Part shown: positions 9,091-16,584 of the stretch, in pieces
Layout: the number at the start of each line of letters is the position of its first letter
Position numbering within the stretch: the first letter of the stretch is position 1
NCBI RefSeq assembly: GCF_900105925.1
Contig: NZ_LT629791.1
Coordinates: 2,887,278-2,951,277 of the forward strand
DNA: 64,000 nt
Direction: 5' to 3'
Source of the DNA: Jiangella alkaliphila
GTDB lineage: Bacteria; Actinomycetota; Actinomycetes; Jiangellales; Jiangellaceae
Translations under genes and position numbers: made by a program
Notes under the pieces: generated by a model
What the model was told of the DNA's origin: nothing
Seen by the model: only the letters and a program-made list of their open reading frames with translations
The model's database searches: none

Positions 9091-9413
9091 CGACCCGGCA
9101 TCGGCCTGGTCGACCCGATCCTGCCGGCCATCTCCAGCGACCTGGACGCCACGCCGAGCCAGGTAACGCTGCTGTTCACCAGCTATCTCGTGGTCACCGC
9201 GGTGGCGATGCTGGTCGCGAACTGGGTGTCCAGCCGCATCGGCGCCAAGCGGACGCTGATCGCCGGGCTCGCGCTCTTCGTGGTGTTCGCCGCGCTGGCG
9301 GCGTTCGCCGCGGGCAAACTGTCGAGGCCACCACCGTGCACGTGCCGTTCTTCCTGGCCGCGGAGCCGTCCGGGTCCGACGGGGTGATCGTCAACGACGG
9401 TTCACGGGTGTGA
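9091..9413 (+). pseudogene. Broken MFS (DHA2-type) transporter fragment joined to an unrelated 3' end
   Basis: From 9091 one frame reads GIGLVDPILPAISSDL, then TPSQVTLLFTSYLV and WVSSRIGAKRTLIAG, the TM1-loop-TM2 region of a 14-TM DHA2-type exporter. There is no start or first half of TM1, and homology stops near 9318. A different frame then gives VEATTVHVPFFLAAEP to a TGA at 9413, which looks like the end of another protein. The piece overlaps the 3' end of the UBP gene by 12 bases. It appears to be deletion debris and no product is expected. Confidence 0.6.
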
Positions 9414-9704
9414 CGGCGCCGGCTGCTGGCCCTCGAGCTCGAACGTCAGCTCGTCGGCGTAGCAGTACCACCAGTCCTCGCCCGGCTCGTACGAGCGGAT
9501 GATCGGGTGGTCGGCGTGGTCGTGCGCGTGCGCCGTGGCGTGCTTGCCCGGCGAGCTGTTGCAGCAGCCCACGTGGCCGCAGGCCATGCAGAGCCGCAGA
9601 TGCACCCAGCGGCCGCCGTCGCGCAGGCACTCGTCGCAGCCGGCGCCCGACGGCGTCACCTCGGCGACGGTGTCCAGGTGCGTGCAGGTCCTCATGGCGG
9701 TCAT
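9402..9704 (-). CDS. UBP-type zinc-finger protein
   Basis: A 100-residue protein that is almost entirely one zf-UBP domain: CTHLD, GCDECL, LRLCMACGHVGCC and HATAHAHDHADHPI supply the expected Cys/His zinc ligands, followed by WYCYADE. In bacteria such proteins are stand-alone and their function is not established; the fold in eukaryotes binds the ubiquitin C-terminus. Start ATG 9704 lies five bases past the APH stop (9709); ATG 9695 and GTG 9719 are alternatives. It is the last gene of an OsmC-APH-UBP run on the reverse strand. Confidence 0.85.
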   Translation of the reverse strand: MTAMRTCTHLDTVAEVTPSGAGCDECLRDGGRWVHLRLCMACGHVGCCNSSPGKHATAHAHDHADHPIIRSYEPGEDWWYCYADELTFELEGQQPAPSHP

Positions 9705-9708
9705 GTTC

Positions 9709-10689
9709 TCACGCGGCACCGACGGCGAGGGCGGCCAGTCCGGCGCCGGTCAGCTCGGCCCGGACGATGCGCAGCGCGAACTCCCGGTCCGCGCGATCGC
9801 CCGCGGGATCGAGGAGCTCCGCGGCGAACTCGGTGAGGTCGGCCAGCGCCCGGACGGTGCGGTAATAGGACAGCCGGTCCGGATCGACGTCGACCGCGCC
9901 GTACCCCTCGGCGAACCGGCCCAGCTCCCACTCGCCGACCGGCGCGTAGCCCGGTAGCCCGCCGACGACGAACATCAGGTCGCGCTCTGGCGGGGCCAGC
10001 GTCGCGTCGTCCCAGTCGATCAGCCAGACCGCGTCGTCGTCGCCGGCCAGCACGTTGCCCAGGTGGGCGTCGGTGTGGCAGACGACCGCGCGGGCCGGCC
10101 GGTCGCGCAGCCGGGCGCCCAGCACGGCGGCCTGGACGGTCAGTGCGCCGAGCAGCTCCACGCCGTCGCGCCAGGCGGCGGCCAGCCCGCGGACCAGGTC
10201 ATCGCCGGAGCCGTCGCCGGCCAGTCGCGCGGTCACCGCCGCCGTGGCCGCCAGCACCGCGTCCGGCCGGTGCTCCTCGACCGGCAGCTCGCGCGCGACG
10301 ACGTCCGCCGCCGACACCGCGTGCACGCGCGCGAGCAGTGCGCCGAACGCCGTCCACTGCCCCGGCGACAGGCCGGCGTCGACGGCGCGGACGTCGGACA
10401 CCCACGGCTGCAGCGACAGCCGGCGCCCGTCGCGCTCGGACCAGAGCCCGCCGTCGAGCGCGCGGACCGGAGCCGGCACCCCGTCGACGCCCAGCGACGC
10501 CAGCCGGTCGGGCAGCAGCAGGCCGGCCGCCGAGCCGCCGCCGCTCCACTTCACCGCGTACCGCGTGTCGCCGGCGCGGACCATCCAGACCGCGGCCGCC
10601 GCGTCGGCGCCGTGGCCGACCGGCGTCACCTCGCCGGGCACGACACCGAAGTCGGCAACGATCCAGTCGCGCAGCTCGGCGGCCGTCAA
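9709..10689 (-). CDS. Phosphotransferase of the aminoglycoside phosphotransferase (APH) family
   Basis: A 326-residue kinase-like protein. CHTDAHLGNVL is the Brenner motif (catalytic Asp and metal-binding Asn), and LIDWDDATLAPPERDL is the second metal motif. The N-lobe has YAVKWSGG with the ATP-binding Lys. TTG 10689 was chosen because it overlaps the OsmC stop (TTGA), which gives translational coupling; a longer upstream frame is Arg-rich and is the shadow of OsmC. Family members phosphorylate aminoglycosides, choline, homoserine or other small alcohols; nothing here fixes the substrate. Confidence 0.82.
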   Translation of the reverse strand: MTAAELRDWIVADFGVVPGEVTPVGHGADAAAAVWMVRAGDTRYAVKWSGGGSAAGLLLPDRLASLGVDGVPAPVRALDGGLWSERDGRRLSLQPWVSDVRAVDAGLSPGQWTAFGALLARVHAVSAADVVARELPVEEHRPDAVLAATAAVTARLAGDGSGDDLVRGLAAAWRDGVELLGALTVQAAVLGARLRDRPARAVVCHTDAHLGNVLAGDDDAVWLIDWDDATLAPPERDLMFVVGGLPGYAPVGEWELGRFAEGYGAVDVDPDRLSYYRTVRALADLTEFAAELLDPAGDRADREFALRIVRAELTGAGLAALAVGAA

Positions 10690-11153
10690 CCGGCGACCAC
10701 CGTCGGCTCGTGCCGGACCGGCATCCGCACCGACGACGCCAGGAAGCACAGCTCGTGCGCCCGCTCGTGCAGCGCCACGGCCTGCTCGACCATCGAGGCG
10801 TCGGCGACAGTGACGACCGGACGCAGCACGACCTCGGTGAACGCGCCGCCGCCGTCGGGCGTCGTCTCCATCGTGCCGCCGGCGGTGTCCTCGTAGCCGG
10901 TCACGACCACGCCGGCCACGGCGCACAGGTGCAGGTACTGCAGCAGGTGGCACTCCGAGAGCGCGGCGACGAACAGCAGCTCCGGGTTCCAGCGGTCCGC
11001 CTCGCCGCGGAACGCCGGGTCCGAGCTGGCCGCGAGCACCGGCCGTCCGTCGGCCACGAGGTCGTGCGAGCGGGAGTAGCCGCGGTACGACGCGGTGCCG
11101 GTGCCCTGGTTCCCGGTCCAGCGGACGGTGGTCGTGTACTGGTGCCTTGTCAT
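10686..11153 (-). CDS. OsmC-family peroxiredoxin-like protein
   Basis: A 155-residue protein with the OsmC fold. WNPELLFVAALSECHLLQYLHL carries one redox Cys, and a second Cys lies in HELCFLASSVRMPV. OsmC/Ohr proteins reduce organic hydroperoxides in the cytoplasm, and this YhfA/OsmC-like subgroup is often only loosely characterised. ATG 11153 has GAGGAG seven bases upstream. The promoter faces the KAS III gene, 33 bases away, so the two divergent promoters overlap. APH is coupled downstream. Confidence 0.85.
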   Translation of the reverse strand: MTRHQYTTTVRWTGNQGTGTASYRGYSRSHDLVADGRPVLAASSDPAFRGEADRWNPELLFVAALSECHLLQYLHLCAVAGVVVTGYEDTAGGTMETTPDGGGAFTEVVLRPVVTVADASMVEQAVALHERAHELCFLASSVRMPVRHEPTVVAG

Positions 11154-11174
11154 CGGCGCTCCTCGAAGGGTGAC

Positions 11175-11180
11175 TACGCT
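11175..11180 (+). promoter_or_regulatory. -10 box of a leaderless KAS III transcript
   Basis: TACGCT is followed by six bases and then ATG 11187. This spacing puts the transcription start at or next to the A of the start codon, and there is no Shine-Dalgarno sequence. Confidence 0.55.
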
Positions 11181-11186
11181 GCGAGC

Positions 11187-12125
11187 ATGACAGGCTCCCG
11201 CGTGGTCGCCGTCGGCCACCACCAGCCCGACCGCGTGCTCACCAATGCCGAGCTGGCCACCATGGTCGACACCAGCGACGAGTGGATCCGCTCCCGGGTG
11301 GGCATCGAGACCCGCCACATCGCCGCCGACGACGAGACCGTCGACGCCATGGCCGCCCAAGCGGCGGCGAAGGCGCTGGCCAACGCCGGCCTCGCGCCCA
11401 CCGACATCGACTACCTCGTCGTCGCGACCTGCACCGCCATCGACCGGTCGCCGAACATGGCCGCCCGGGTCGCGCAGCGGCTGGGCATGACGACGCCGGC
11501 CGCCATCGACGTCAACACGGCCTGCTCCGGGTTCACCCACGCGCTGGCCACCGCCGACCACGCGATCCGGGCCGGCGCCGCCACCCGCGCGCTGGTGATC
11601 GGGTCGGAGAAGCTGACCGACTTCACCGACTGGACCGACCGCTCGACCTGCGTGCTGGTCGGCGACGGCGCCGGCGCGGTCGTGCTGGTGGCCGCCGACG
11701 AGGCCGAGGTCGGCCCCGTGACGTGGGGCTCGGTGCCGGAGATGTCGAACGCGGTGCGCATCGAGGGCCGGCCCGGCACGTTCGGCCAGGAGGGCCAGGC
11801 GGTGTTCCGCTGGGCCACCACCGAGCTGCCGCGCATCGCCCGGCTGGTCTGCGAGCGCAGTGGCGTCGCGCCCGAGGACCTCGGCGGCGTGGTCCTGCAC
11901 CAGGCCAACCTGCGCATCATCGAGCCGCTGGCCAAGCGCCTCGGCGCGGTGAACGCCGTCGTCGCCCGCGACGTCGTCGAGTCGGGCAACACGTCGGCGG
12001 CGAGCATCCCGATCGCGCTGTCCAAGCTGGTCGAGCGGCGCGAGGTGCCGGCCGGCGCGCCGGTCCTGCTGTTCGGGTTCGGCGGCGGGCTGTCCTATGC
12101 GGGCCTGGTCATCCGCTGCCCGTAG
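11187..12125 (+). CDS. 3-oxoacyl-ACP synthase III family protein (KAS III)
   Basis: A 312-residue FabH-like thiolase-fold enzyme with the complete Cys-His-Asn triad: Cys113 (NTACSG), His238 (LHQAN) and Asn268 (ESGNTSAAS). It should condense an acyl-CoA starter with malonyl-ACP. GFGGGLSYAGL is the usual C-terminal signature. It stands alone with no ACP, FabD or FabF nearby, so it may start a special fatty acid, polyketide or signal rather than serve bulk synthesis. The last 17 bases overlap the convergent GNAT gene. Confidence 0.88.
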   Translation: MTGSRVVAVGHHQPDRVLTNAELATMVDTSDEWIRSRVGIETRHIAADDETVDAMAAQAAAKALANAGLAPTDIDYLVVATCTAIDRSPNMAARVAQRLGMTTPAAIDVNTACSGFTHALATADHAIRAGAATRALVIGSEKLTDFTDWTDRSTCVLVGDGAGAVVLVAADEAEVGPVTWGSVPEMSNAVRIEGRPGTFGQEGQAVFRWATTELPRIARLVCERSGVAPEDLGGVVLHQANLRIIEPLAKRLGAVNAVVARDVVESGNTSAASIPIALSKLVERREVPAGAPVLLFGFGGGLSYAGLVIRCP

Positions 12126-12660
12126 CGGGGCGATCGATGCGGTAGACGAAGTGGAGCGGGTCGTCGGCGGGGTTGTCCGGCTCCATCGGGCCCTCGGCGA
12201 CCCGGCCGAAGCCGGCCTTCTCCAGCGCCCGCCACGACGCGGTGTTGGCGGCGACGACGGCGACGAGGACGGCCGGCACGTCCGAACGGATGGCCCAGGT
12301 GTCGACCACGACCGCGCGGATCATCTCTGTGCCTAGGCCGCGGCCGACGCGCGCGGGGTCGCCGACCAGGTAGTCGATGGTGACCGCGCCGTCCGGCACT
12401 TCGGTCAGCGCGGCGAACTCGTCCTCATATTCTGCGAAGTCGGCCAGCCGCGACCGCTGCACCAGCCCGACCGGCGCGCCGTCGACCAGGGCGAGCAGGT
12501 CCTCGCCCGGCTCGGTGCCGTCGGTGGTGCCGCCGAAGTCGCGTTCCAGTGCCTCGGGCGTGGTCTCGTGGTTCCACCACCGGGCGACGTGCGGCCGGTC
12601 CAGCCAGCGGTGCAGCAGCGGGAAGTCGGCGCGGGTCAGCGGCCGGAACATGATCGTCAC
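12109..12660 (-). CDS. GNAT acetyltransferase, AAC(6')-like
   Basis: A 183-residue protein starting FRPLTRADFPLLHRWL, the usual beginning of the RimJ/AAC(6')-like group; DPARVGRGLGTEMI is the acetyl-CoA pyrophosphate loop and NTASWRALEKAGF the motif B region. GTG 12660 overlaps the MarR stop (GTGA), so translation is coupled to the regulator; ATG 12651 is an alternative. It may acetylate an amine such as an aminoglycoside or a polyamine. Coupling to a MarR-type repressor suggests a small inducible detoxification unit. Confidence 0.85.
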   Translation of the reverse strand: MTIMFRPLTRADFPLLHRWLDRPHVARWWNHETTPEALERDFGGTTDGTEPGEDLLALVDGAPVGLVQRSRLADFAEYEDEFAALTEVPDGAVTIDYLVGDPARVGRGLGTEMIRAVVVDTWAIRSDVPAVLVAVVAANTASWRALEKAGFGRVAEGPMEPDNPADDPLHFVYRIDRPATGSG

Positions 12661-13124
12661 GGCCGCAGCCACGCCCTGGACCAGGCGTCGTCGGCGCACC
12701 GGTCGCGTAGCGCGGTGAGCGCGCGGAGCATCGTCTCGCGCTCGCCGCCCGGCTCGACGGCCACCAGCAGGTCCTCGGTCCCGGCCCGCAGGTCGCGGGT
12801 CGCGGCCCGCGCCAGACGCCGTCCGGCCGCCGTCACCTCGACGCGGTTGGACCGGCGGTCGAGATCGTCGACGCGGCGGAACAGCAGCGCCCGCCGCTCG
12901 AGGTCGTCGAGGTCGGCGACGATGCGGTTGCGGTCGTAGCCGATGGCGCCGACGATCTCGCGCTGCGTGCGGCCCGGCGGCTCGGCGGCGGCGCGCAGGA
13001 CGGCGCACTGCCACGACGTCATGCCGTGACGACGCGCTACGGAGGACTCCAACGCGGCGAGCGCCTTGGCGAGCGGGAGCACCAGGCCGGCGAGGTCTTG
13101 GCCGGCCGTGCGCGTGACGGCCAT
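12657..13124 (-). CDS. MarR-family transcriptional regulator
   Basis: A 155-residue winged-helix regulator. MTSWQCAVLRAAAEPPGRTQREI is the entry to the HTH, and DLERRALLFRRVDDLDRRSNRVEVT is the recognition helix and wing containing the family Asp/Arg pattern. ATG 13124 was chosen because upstream codons are not family-like. It overlaps the GNAT gene by four bases, so both are made together, and it most likely represses that operon until a ligand binds. Confidence 0.85.
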   Translation of the reverse strand: MAVTRTAGQDLAGLVLPLAKALAALESSVARRHGMTSWQCAVLRAAAEPPGRTQREIVGAIGYDRNRIVADLDDLERRALLFRRVDDLDRRSNRVEVTAAGRRLARAATRDLRAGTEDLLVAVEPGGERETMLRALTALRDRCADDAWSRAWLRP

Positions 13125-13177
13125 GCCTCCAGCGTAGGCGAAGGGTCGGAAAGATGGCCTGACCTGTGTGTTTGCGG

Positions 13178-13366
13178 TCAGATCTCCTCGCCGGGCCGCA
13201 CCGTCGATCCCGTGACCCGCAAGCCGTACTGGTCGATCACGTGACAGGCGTGATCCTTCTCGTCCGCATGCGTGCGGGCAGCGTTCTCGGCGGTGGTGTA
13301 GCGGGAGAAATCGCGGCTGGTCCACGGGCAGCTGGGACAGTGAGCACGATAACGAGCGGCGTCCAC
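13178..13366 (-). CDS. Small zinc-binding-like protein, 62 residues
   Basis: A short frame with a Cys/His pattern typical of a small zinc module: HCPSCPW, then two His residues about 30 residues downstream (THADEKDHACH). GTG 13366 has TAACGT eight bases upstream, compatible with a leaderless transcript. The protein is rich in Arg and aromatic residues and ends in PGEEI. No family was recognised; similar small C2H2-like proteins occur on actinobacterial chromosomes and phages. It lies between the MarR operon and a membrane protein, with no obvious partner. Confidence 0.45.
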   Translation of the reverse strand: MDAARYRAHCPSCPWTSRDFSRYTTAENAARTHADEKDHACHVIDQYGLRVTGSTVRPGEEI

Positions 13367-13507
13367 GCAGCAAGACGTTAGCTGCGGTGGCGCCGGCGCG
13401 CGCGCCGAACGGCTCAATGGGTGAGACGACGCTTTCGTTCCGGGCCGCACCATAAGGTATTGCGGAGTCCGCCGCCGGTCCTCGGGGCGGCAGAACAGGA
13501 GCGCGAC

Positions 13508-14185
13508 GTGCCCGACCCCTCCGCCGACGAGCAGCCCGCCGCCCCCGTCCCCGCCCCCGTCCGCGAGCCGGCGCCGATCCCCGTCCGCGCGCAGATCCTG
13601 TCGACAGAGCACTGGAGCCTGCTGGCCACCCGGGGGCTGGCGTGGAGTGAGAGCTTCAGCCGGGCCAGTTGGTTCCTGACCGTCGTGTCGGCGACCGTCG
13701 TCGCCCTGGCGCTGGTCGCCGACAGCACCGACTTCGGCGCCGGGTTCCGCCTGTTCGCGCTCGTGCTGATGCCGCTCCTGGTCGTCATCGGCGTCGCCAC
13801 CGTCATCCGCCTCGTCCAGCTCAACAGCGAGGACGTCGAGCTGGTCGCCGGCATGAACCGGCTGCGGCGCGGTTACCTCGACCTCGCACCGGAGCTGGAG
13901 GAGTACTTCATCACCGGCCACCGCGAGGACGTCGCCGGGATCATGCAGACCTACGGCGGACGCCACAGCCGCGTCCCGGCCGGCCAGTACCTCTCCAGCA
14001 TCGCGCTGCTCGTCAGCGTCATCGTGTCCGTGCTGATCGGCGCGCTGGCCGGCCTGATCGCCGACGCGTTCGGCGCCGGCACCGTCGCGGCCGTCGTCGC
14101 CGGCATCCTGGCCGGAATCGTCGCCCTGGCCCTCCTCGTCCGCCTGGTCGTCCGCCAGGTCAACCGCACCTGGGACCGGCGCTGA
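13508..14185 (+). CDS. Uncharacterised membrane protein with four TM segments
   Basis: A 225-residue protein with a Pro/Ala-rich cytoplasmic N-terminus (residues 1-35), two TM helices (about 55-78 and 85-105), a soluble loop with charged residues (about 108-155), and two more TM helices near the C-terminus (160-185 and 190-215) ending in RTWDRR. GTG 13508 has AGGAG seven bases upstream. I do not recognise a family. It precedes the calpain-like locus in the same direction, but a separate promoter lies between them, so a functional link is only possible. Confidence 0.7.
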   Translation: MPDPSADEQPAAPVPAPVREPAPIPVRAQILSTEHWSLLATRGLAWSESFSRASWFLTVVSATVVALALVADSTDFGAGFRLFALVLMPLLVVIGVATVIRLVQLNSEDVELVAGMNRLRRGYLDLAPELEEYFITGHREDVAGIMQTYGGRHSRVPAGQYLSSIALLVSVIVSVLIGALAGLIADAFGAGTVAAVVAGILAGIVALALLVRLVVRQVNRTWDRR

Positions 14186-14214
14186 ATTCTGTCGTGACTG
14201 CCGGTTATGTCGCG

Positions 14215-14244
14215 TTGAGTTGGCATGATTCGACCCCGTACGAT
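14215..14244 (+). promoter_or_regulatory. Promoter of the calpain-like locus
   Basis: TTGAGT (14215-14220), an 18-base spacer and TACGAT (14239-14244) form a sigma-70-type promoter. Seven bases separate the -10 box from GTG 14252, so the mRNA is probably leaderless. It lies between the membrane protein gene and the small first gene of the locus. Confidence 0.6.
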
Positions 14245-14251
14245 GCGGATC

Positions 14252-14497
14252 GTGCCGCCGAACGAGATCGATCCGCCGACCGTGCAGGCCGCCGGCGACC
14301 GTCTGGTCGCGGTCGCGCCCGAAGCCGACTACGCCTTGCCCGATGTCTACGGGCCCGATCTGGACGGCATGCGCAGCGAGGAGTCGGTCACCGACGCCCG
14401 CGTCAAGGCCGTCGAGGTGTTGCACGTCCTCCGCGACCGCGCCGACCACCAGGGCCGCCTCGATCTGGCCGCCTACAACGAGTACAAGGACATCTGA
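14252..14497 (+). CDS. Small hypothetical protein (81 aa), first gene of the calpain-like locus
   Basis: A soluble, acidic, mostly helical protein; the C-terminal half (ESVTDARVKAVEVLHVLRD to LAAYNEYKDI) is predicted to form two helices. GTG 14252 was chosen because of the -10 box seven bases upstream; ATG 14225 and 14243 are longer alternatives. The stop lies four bases before the protease start, with AAGGA inside its 3' end acting as that gene's ribosome site. No family was recognised. Gene position (small helical protein immediately before a WXG-like effector) is that of a partner or chaperone of a secreted protein, but this is inference. Confidence 0.6.
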   Translation: MPPNEIDPPTVQAAGDRLVAVAPEADYALPDVYGPDLDGMRSEESVTDARVKAVEVLHVLRDRADHQGRLDLAAYNEYKDI

Positions 14498-14501
14498 CGC
14501 C

Positions 14502-16067
14502 GTGTGGTTCGAGAAGCCCGACCCGTTCGACCACGACGCCGATGTCTGGACCGAGCAGGCGACCGGGTTCGACAACGCCGCCGCGGCCGCAAGGTCCATC
14601 GCCGACGACACCGGCACCGCGGCCACCGAGGCGGTCTGGAAGGGCCCGATGCCCGAGGAGCGGCTGAACCGCATGCTCCAGCAGGCGCAGGACGCGGGGC
14701 GAACGGCCGACGCGCTGGCGAACATGGCCGACGCGTGCCGCACCATCGCCGGTGAGGCGGATAGCGCGACGACCGCCATCAACGAGATCCGGCGCGAGTG
14801 GGACGAGGGCACGCTGTTCGACCGCGCCGGTTCCGAGGGTGAGGCCGACGCCGTCCGCGGCGAGTTCGCCGAGCGGACCTCCACCGCGCGCACCTCGCTC
14901 GTCGACCTCGCCGACCAGCTGCAACCGGTGATCGACGCCGGCGACCCGCTGGACTACCTGTTCAGCCCCATCCAGACCCACGGCGGGCCGGACCTCGGCG
15001 AACAGCTCGACGCCGAGGCCGCCGGCGAGTACTTCGAGACCGGCAAGCTCATCGACCCGGCCCAGGTCGAGGAGATCGAGACCACCATCACCGGCCTCTC
15101 CGACGGGCAGGACCCGCCGGCGGACTGGAACGAGTGGGCCCGGACCAACGGCTACTCGCCCGACGAGGTGCAGGCCGCCCTCGACAACCTCGACGCCGAC
15201 GAGCGCGCCGCCCTCGACCAGTGGCTCGGCGACAACAAGGGCGACCCCGACAACGAGCAGCCCGACCCCGGCCAGCCGGCCCTCGGGCTCAGCTCGTTCC
15301 TCACGCGGAACATGAGCACGGAGCAGATCGCGGAGTTCCACGAGGACGTGCCCAACCTCGAGCCGACGCTGCACGGCGACGCCGACGGCTGGGTCGACGG
15401 CGACGTCGACATGTCGGCGGACACCGACTTCACCAACGGCGGCAACGGCTTCACCGACATCGACCAGGGCGGTCTCGGCGACTGCGCCACGCTGGCCTCC
15501 ATCGCCGCCGCCCAGGCCGCCGACCCGACCTTCCTCGAGCGCCACATCCAGGAGAACCCGAACGGCACCTACACCGTCACCCTGTACGACGAGGCCGGCA
15601 ACCCCGTCGAGGTGACCGTCAACGGCTACATCCCGGCCGACGACGGCAACCCGGTGTACAACGGCGACGAGCTCGACGGCGAGCTGACCTGGGCGTCCAT
15701 CTACGAGAAGGCCATGGCGCAGTACCAGGGCGGCAACTACGTCGAGATCGACGGCGCCTACACCCCGGACCGGCTGGCCACGACGATCGGCACCGGCAGC
15801 AACAACACCGAGCTGCCGCTGAGCTCGATCATCCCGCCGGAGCTGCTGCTCGCCCAGATGCAGCAGGCGTTCGAGGACGGCCGGCCGATCATCATGGGCG
15901 GCGGCGGCCACGCGTATTCTGTGGTCGGATTCGAGAACGGACAGGTTCTGGTGATGAATCCCTGGGGCGGCGACGGCAGCGTCGTCGCGATGACGCCCGA
16001 GCAGTTCAACTCCGGGCAGTTCCCCCGCCGGCCGACGACTGGCCCGACTTCACCTACGTGGCGGTGA
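14502..16067 (+). CDS. Calpain-type cysteine protease with WXG-like N-terminal region; frameshifted C-terminus
   Basis: A 521-residue protein as read. Residues 1-105 are helical with a W-K-G motif at 46-48, the position of the turn motif in WXG100/T7SS helical hairpins. Residues 110-310 form an acidic linker. The C-terminal part is a peptidase C2 (calpain) domain with Cys328 (GGLGDCATLAS), His470 (GGHAYSVVGF) and Asn486 (VMNPWGGDG). There is no signal peptide. After QFNSGQFP the frame ends in an atypical RRPTTGPTSPTWR tail. One extra C in the run at 16022-16026 would instead give PPADDWPDFTYVAVTE and a TGA at 16073-16075 that overlaps the next ATG (ATGA). This suggests a frameshift, a sequencing error or slippage. 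The domain calls are firm; the secretion route is inferred. Confidence 0.8.
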   Translation: MWFEKPDPFDHDADVWTEQATGFDNAAAAARSIADDTGTAATEAVWKGPMPEERLNRMLQQAQDAGRTADALANMADACRTIAGEADSATTAINEIRREWDEGTLFDRAGSEGEADAVRGEFAERTSTARTSLVDLADQLQPVIDAGDPLDYLFSPIQTHGGPDLGEQLDAEAAGEYFETGKLIDPAQVEEIETTITGLSDGQDPPADWNEWARTNGYSPDEVQAALDNLDADERAALDQWLGDNKGDPDNEQPDPGQPALGLSSFLTRNMSTEQIAEFHEDVPNLEPTLHGDADGWVDGDVDMSADTDFTNGGNGFTDIDQGGLGDCATLASIAAAQAADPTFLERHIQENPNGTYTVTLYDEAGNPVEVTVNGYIPADDGNPVYNGDELDGELTWASIYEKAMAQYQGGNYVEIDGAYTPDRLATTIGTGSNNTELPLSSIIPPELLLAQMQQAFEDGRPIIMGGGGHAYSVVGFENGQVLVMNPWGGDGSVVAMTPEQFNSGQFPRRPTTGPTSPTWR

Positions 16068-16071
16068 CCGA

Positions 16072-16584
16072 ATGAGCGCACGACCGTTGGACGGCGGCGG
16101 GCTCGCCTCCGTGGCCGTCGACCTCGTCGAACCGCCGGCGGACGACCCGACCGTGCACACCCGCACGGCCAAGGCTCGCGTCGTCGCCGGCGCGCCCGCG
16201 GGCACGAACCTGTCGCTCATCCACATCACGCCGCCGACCAGCCAGCGGCCGTCGATCCAGGTGGGCTCCGCGCCCGACCGCGAGACCGCGCCGTGGGCGC
16301 ACCTGACGACGACGGGGCTGTGGAAGGACGTCACGGTCGACGGCCAGCGGGCGAGGCTGACCTACCGCCTGGCCTGGAGCCCGACGCCGAAGCGGTCGCT
16401 GCAGAACGGGACCAAGGTCGCCGTCGTCTACACCGACGACGTCGCGGTGGGCGACACCGTCACCCACGGACCGCTCAGCTACGAGGTGCTCGGCATCAGC
16501 GACACCGGTGACGTCACCACCAGCCACGTCGACCTCGCGGTCCGGTTCGACCCGTCGGTCCCGCTCACCGAGGACACCCCCTGA
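16072..16584 (+). CDS. Hypothetical cytoplasmic protein, paralogue of the next lipoprotein
   Basis: A 170-residue protein with no signal peptide and an all-beta appearance. Three blocks are shared with the downstream lipoprotein: AGTNLSLIHITPP (against AGSNLSIVHVTPP), HGPLSYEVLGISDTGD (against HGPLTYEVLGVTDSGD) and TSHVDLAVRFDP (against TSHLDLAVTFDP). ATG 16072 would overlap the restored stop of the protease gene (ATGA), implying translational coupling. Such coupling to a protease makes it a candidate inhibitor or immunity protein acting inside the producer. No database family was recognised, and the inhibitor role is hypothesis. Confidence 0.7.
   Translation: MSARPLDGGGLASVAVDLVEPPADDPTVHTRTAKARVVAGAPAGTNLSLIHITPPTSQRPSIQVGSAPDRETAPWAHLTTTGLWKDVTVDGQRARLTYRLAWSPTPKRSLQNGTKVAVVYTDDVAVGDTVTHGPLSYEVLGISDTGDVTTSHVDLAVRFDPSVPLTEDTP

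Noticed and set aside
6320-9166. A 948-codon forward frame opposite the second protease
   Set aside because: Composition is the complement of the protease codons; no domain was recognisable.
14403-15911. A 502-codon reverse-strand frame opposite the calpain-like gene
   Set aside because: Shadow frame of Val/Gly/Leu-rich character; the forward gene has an intact catalytic triad and promoter.
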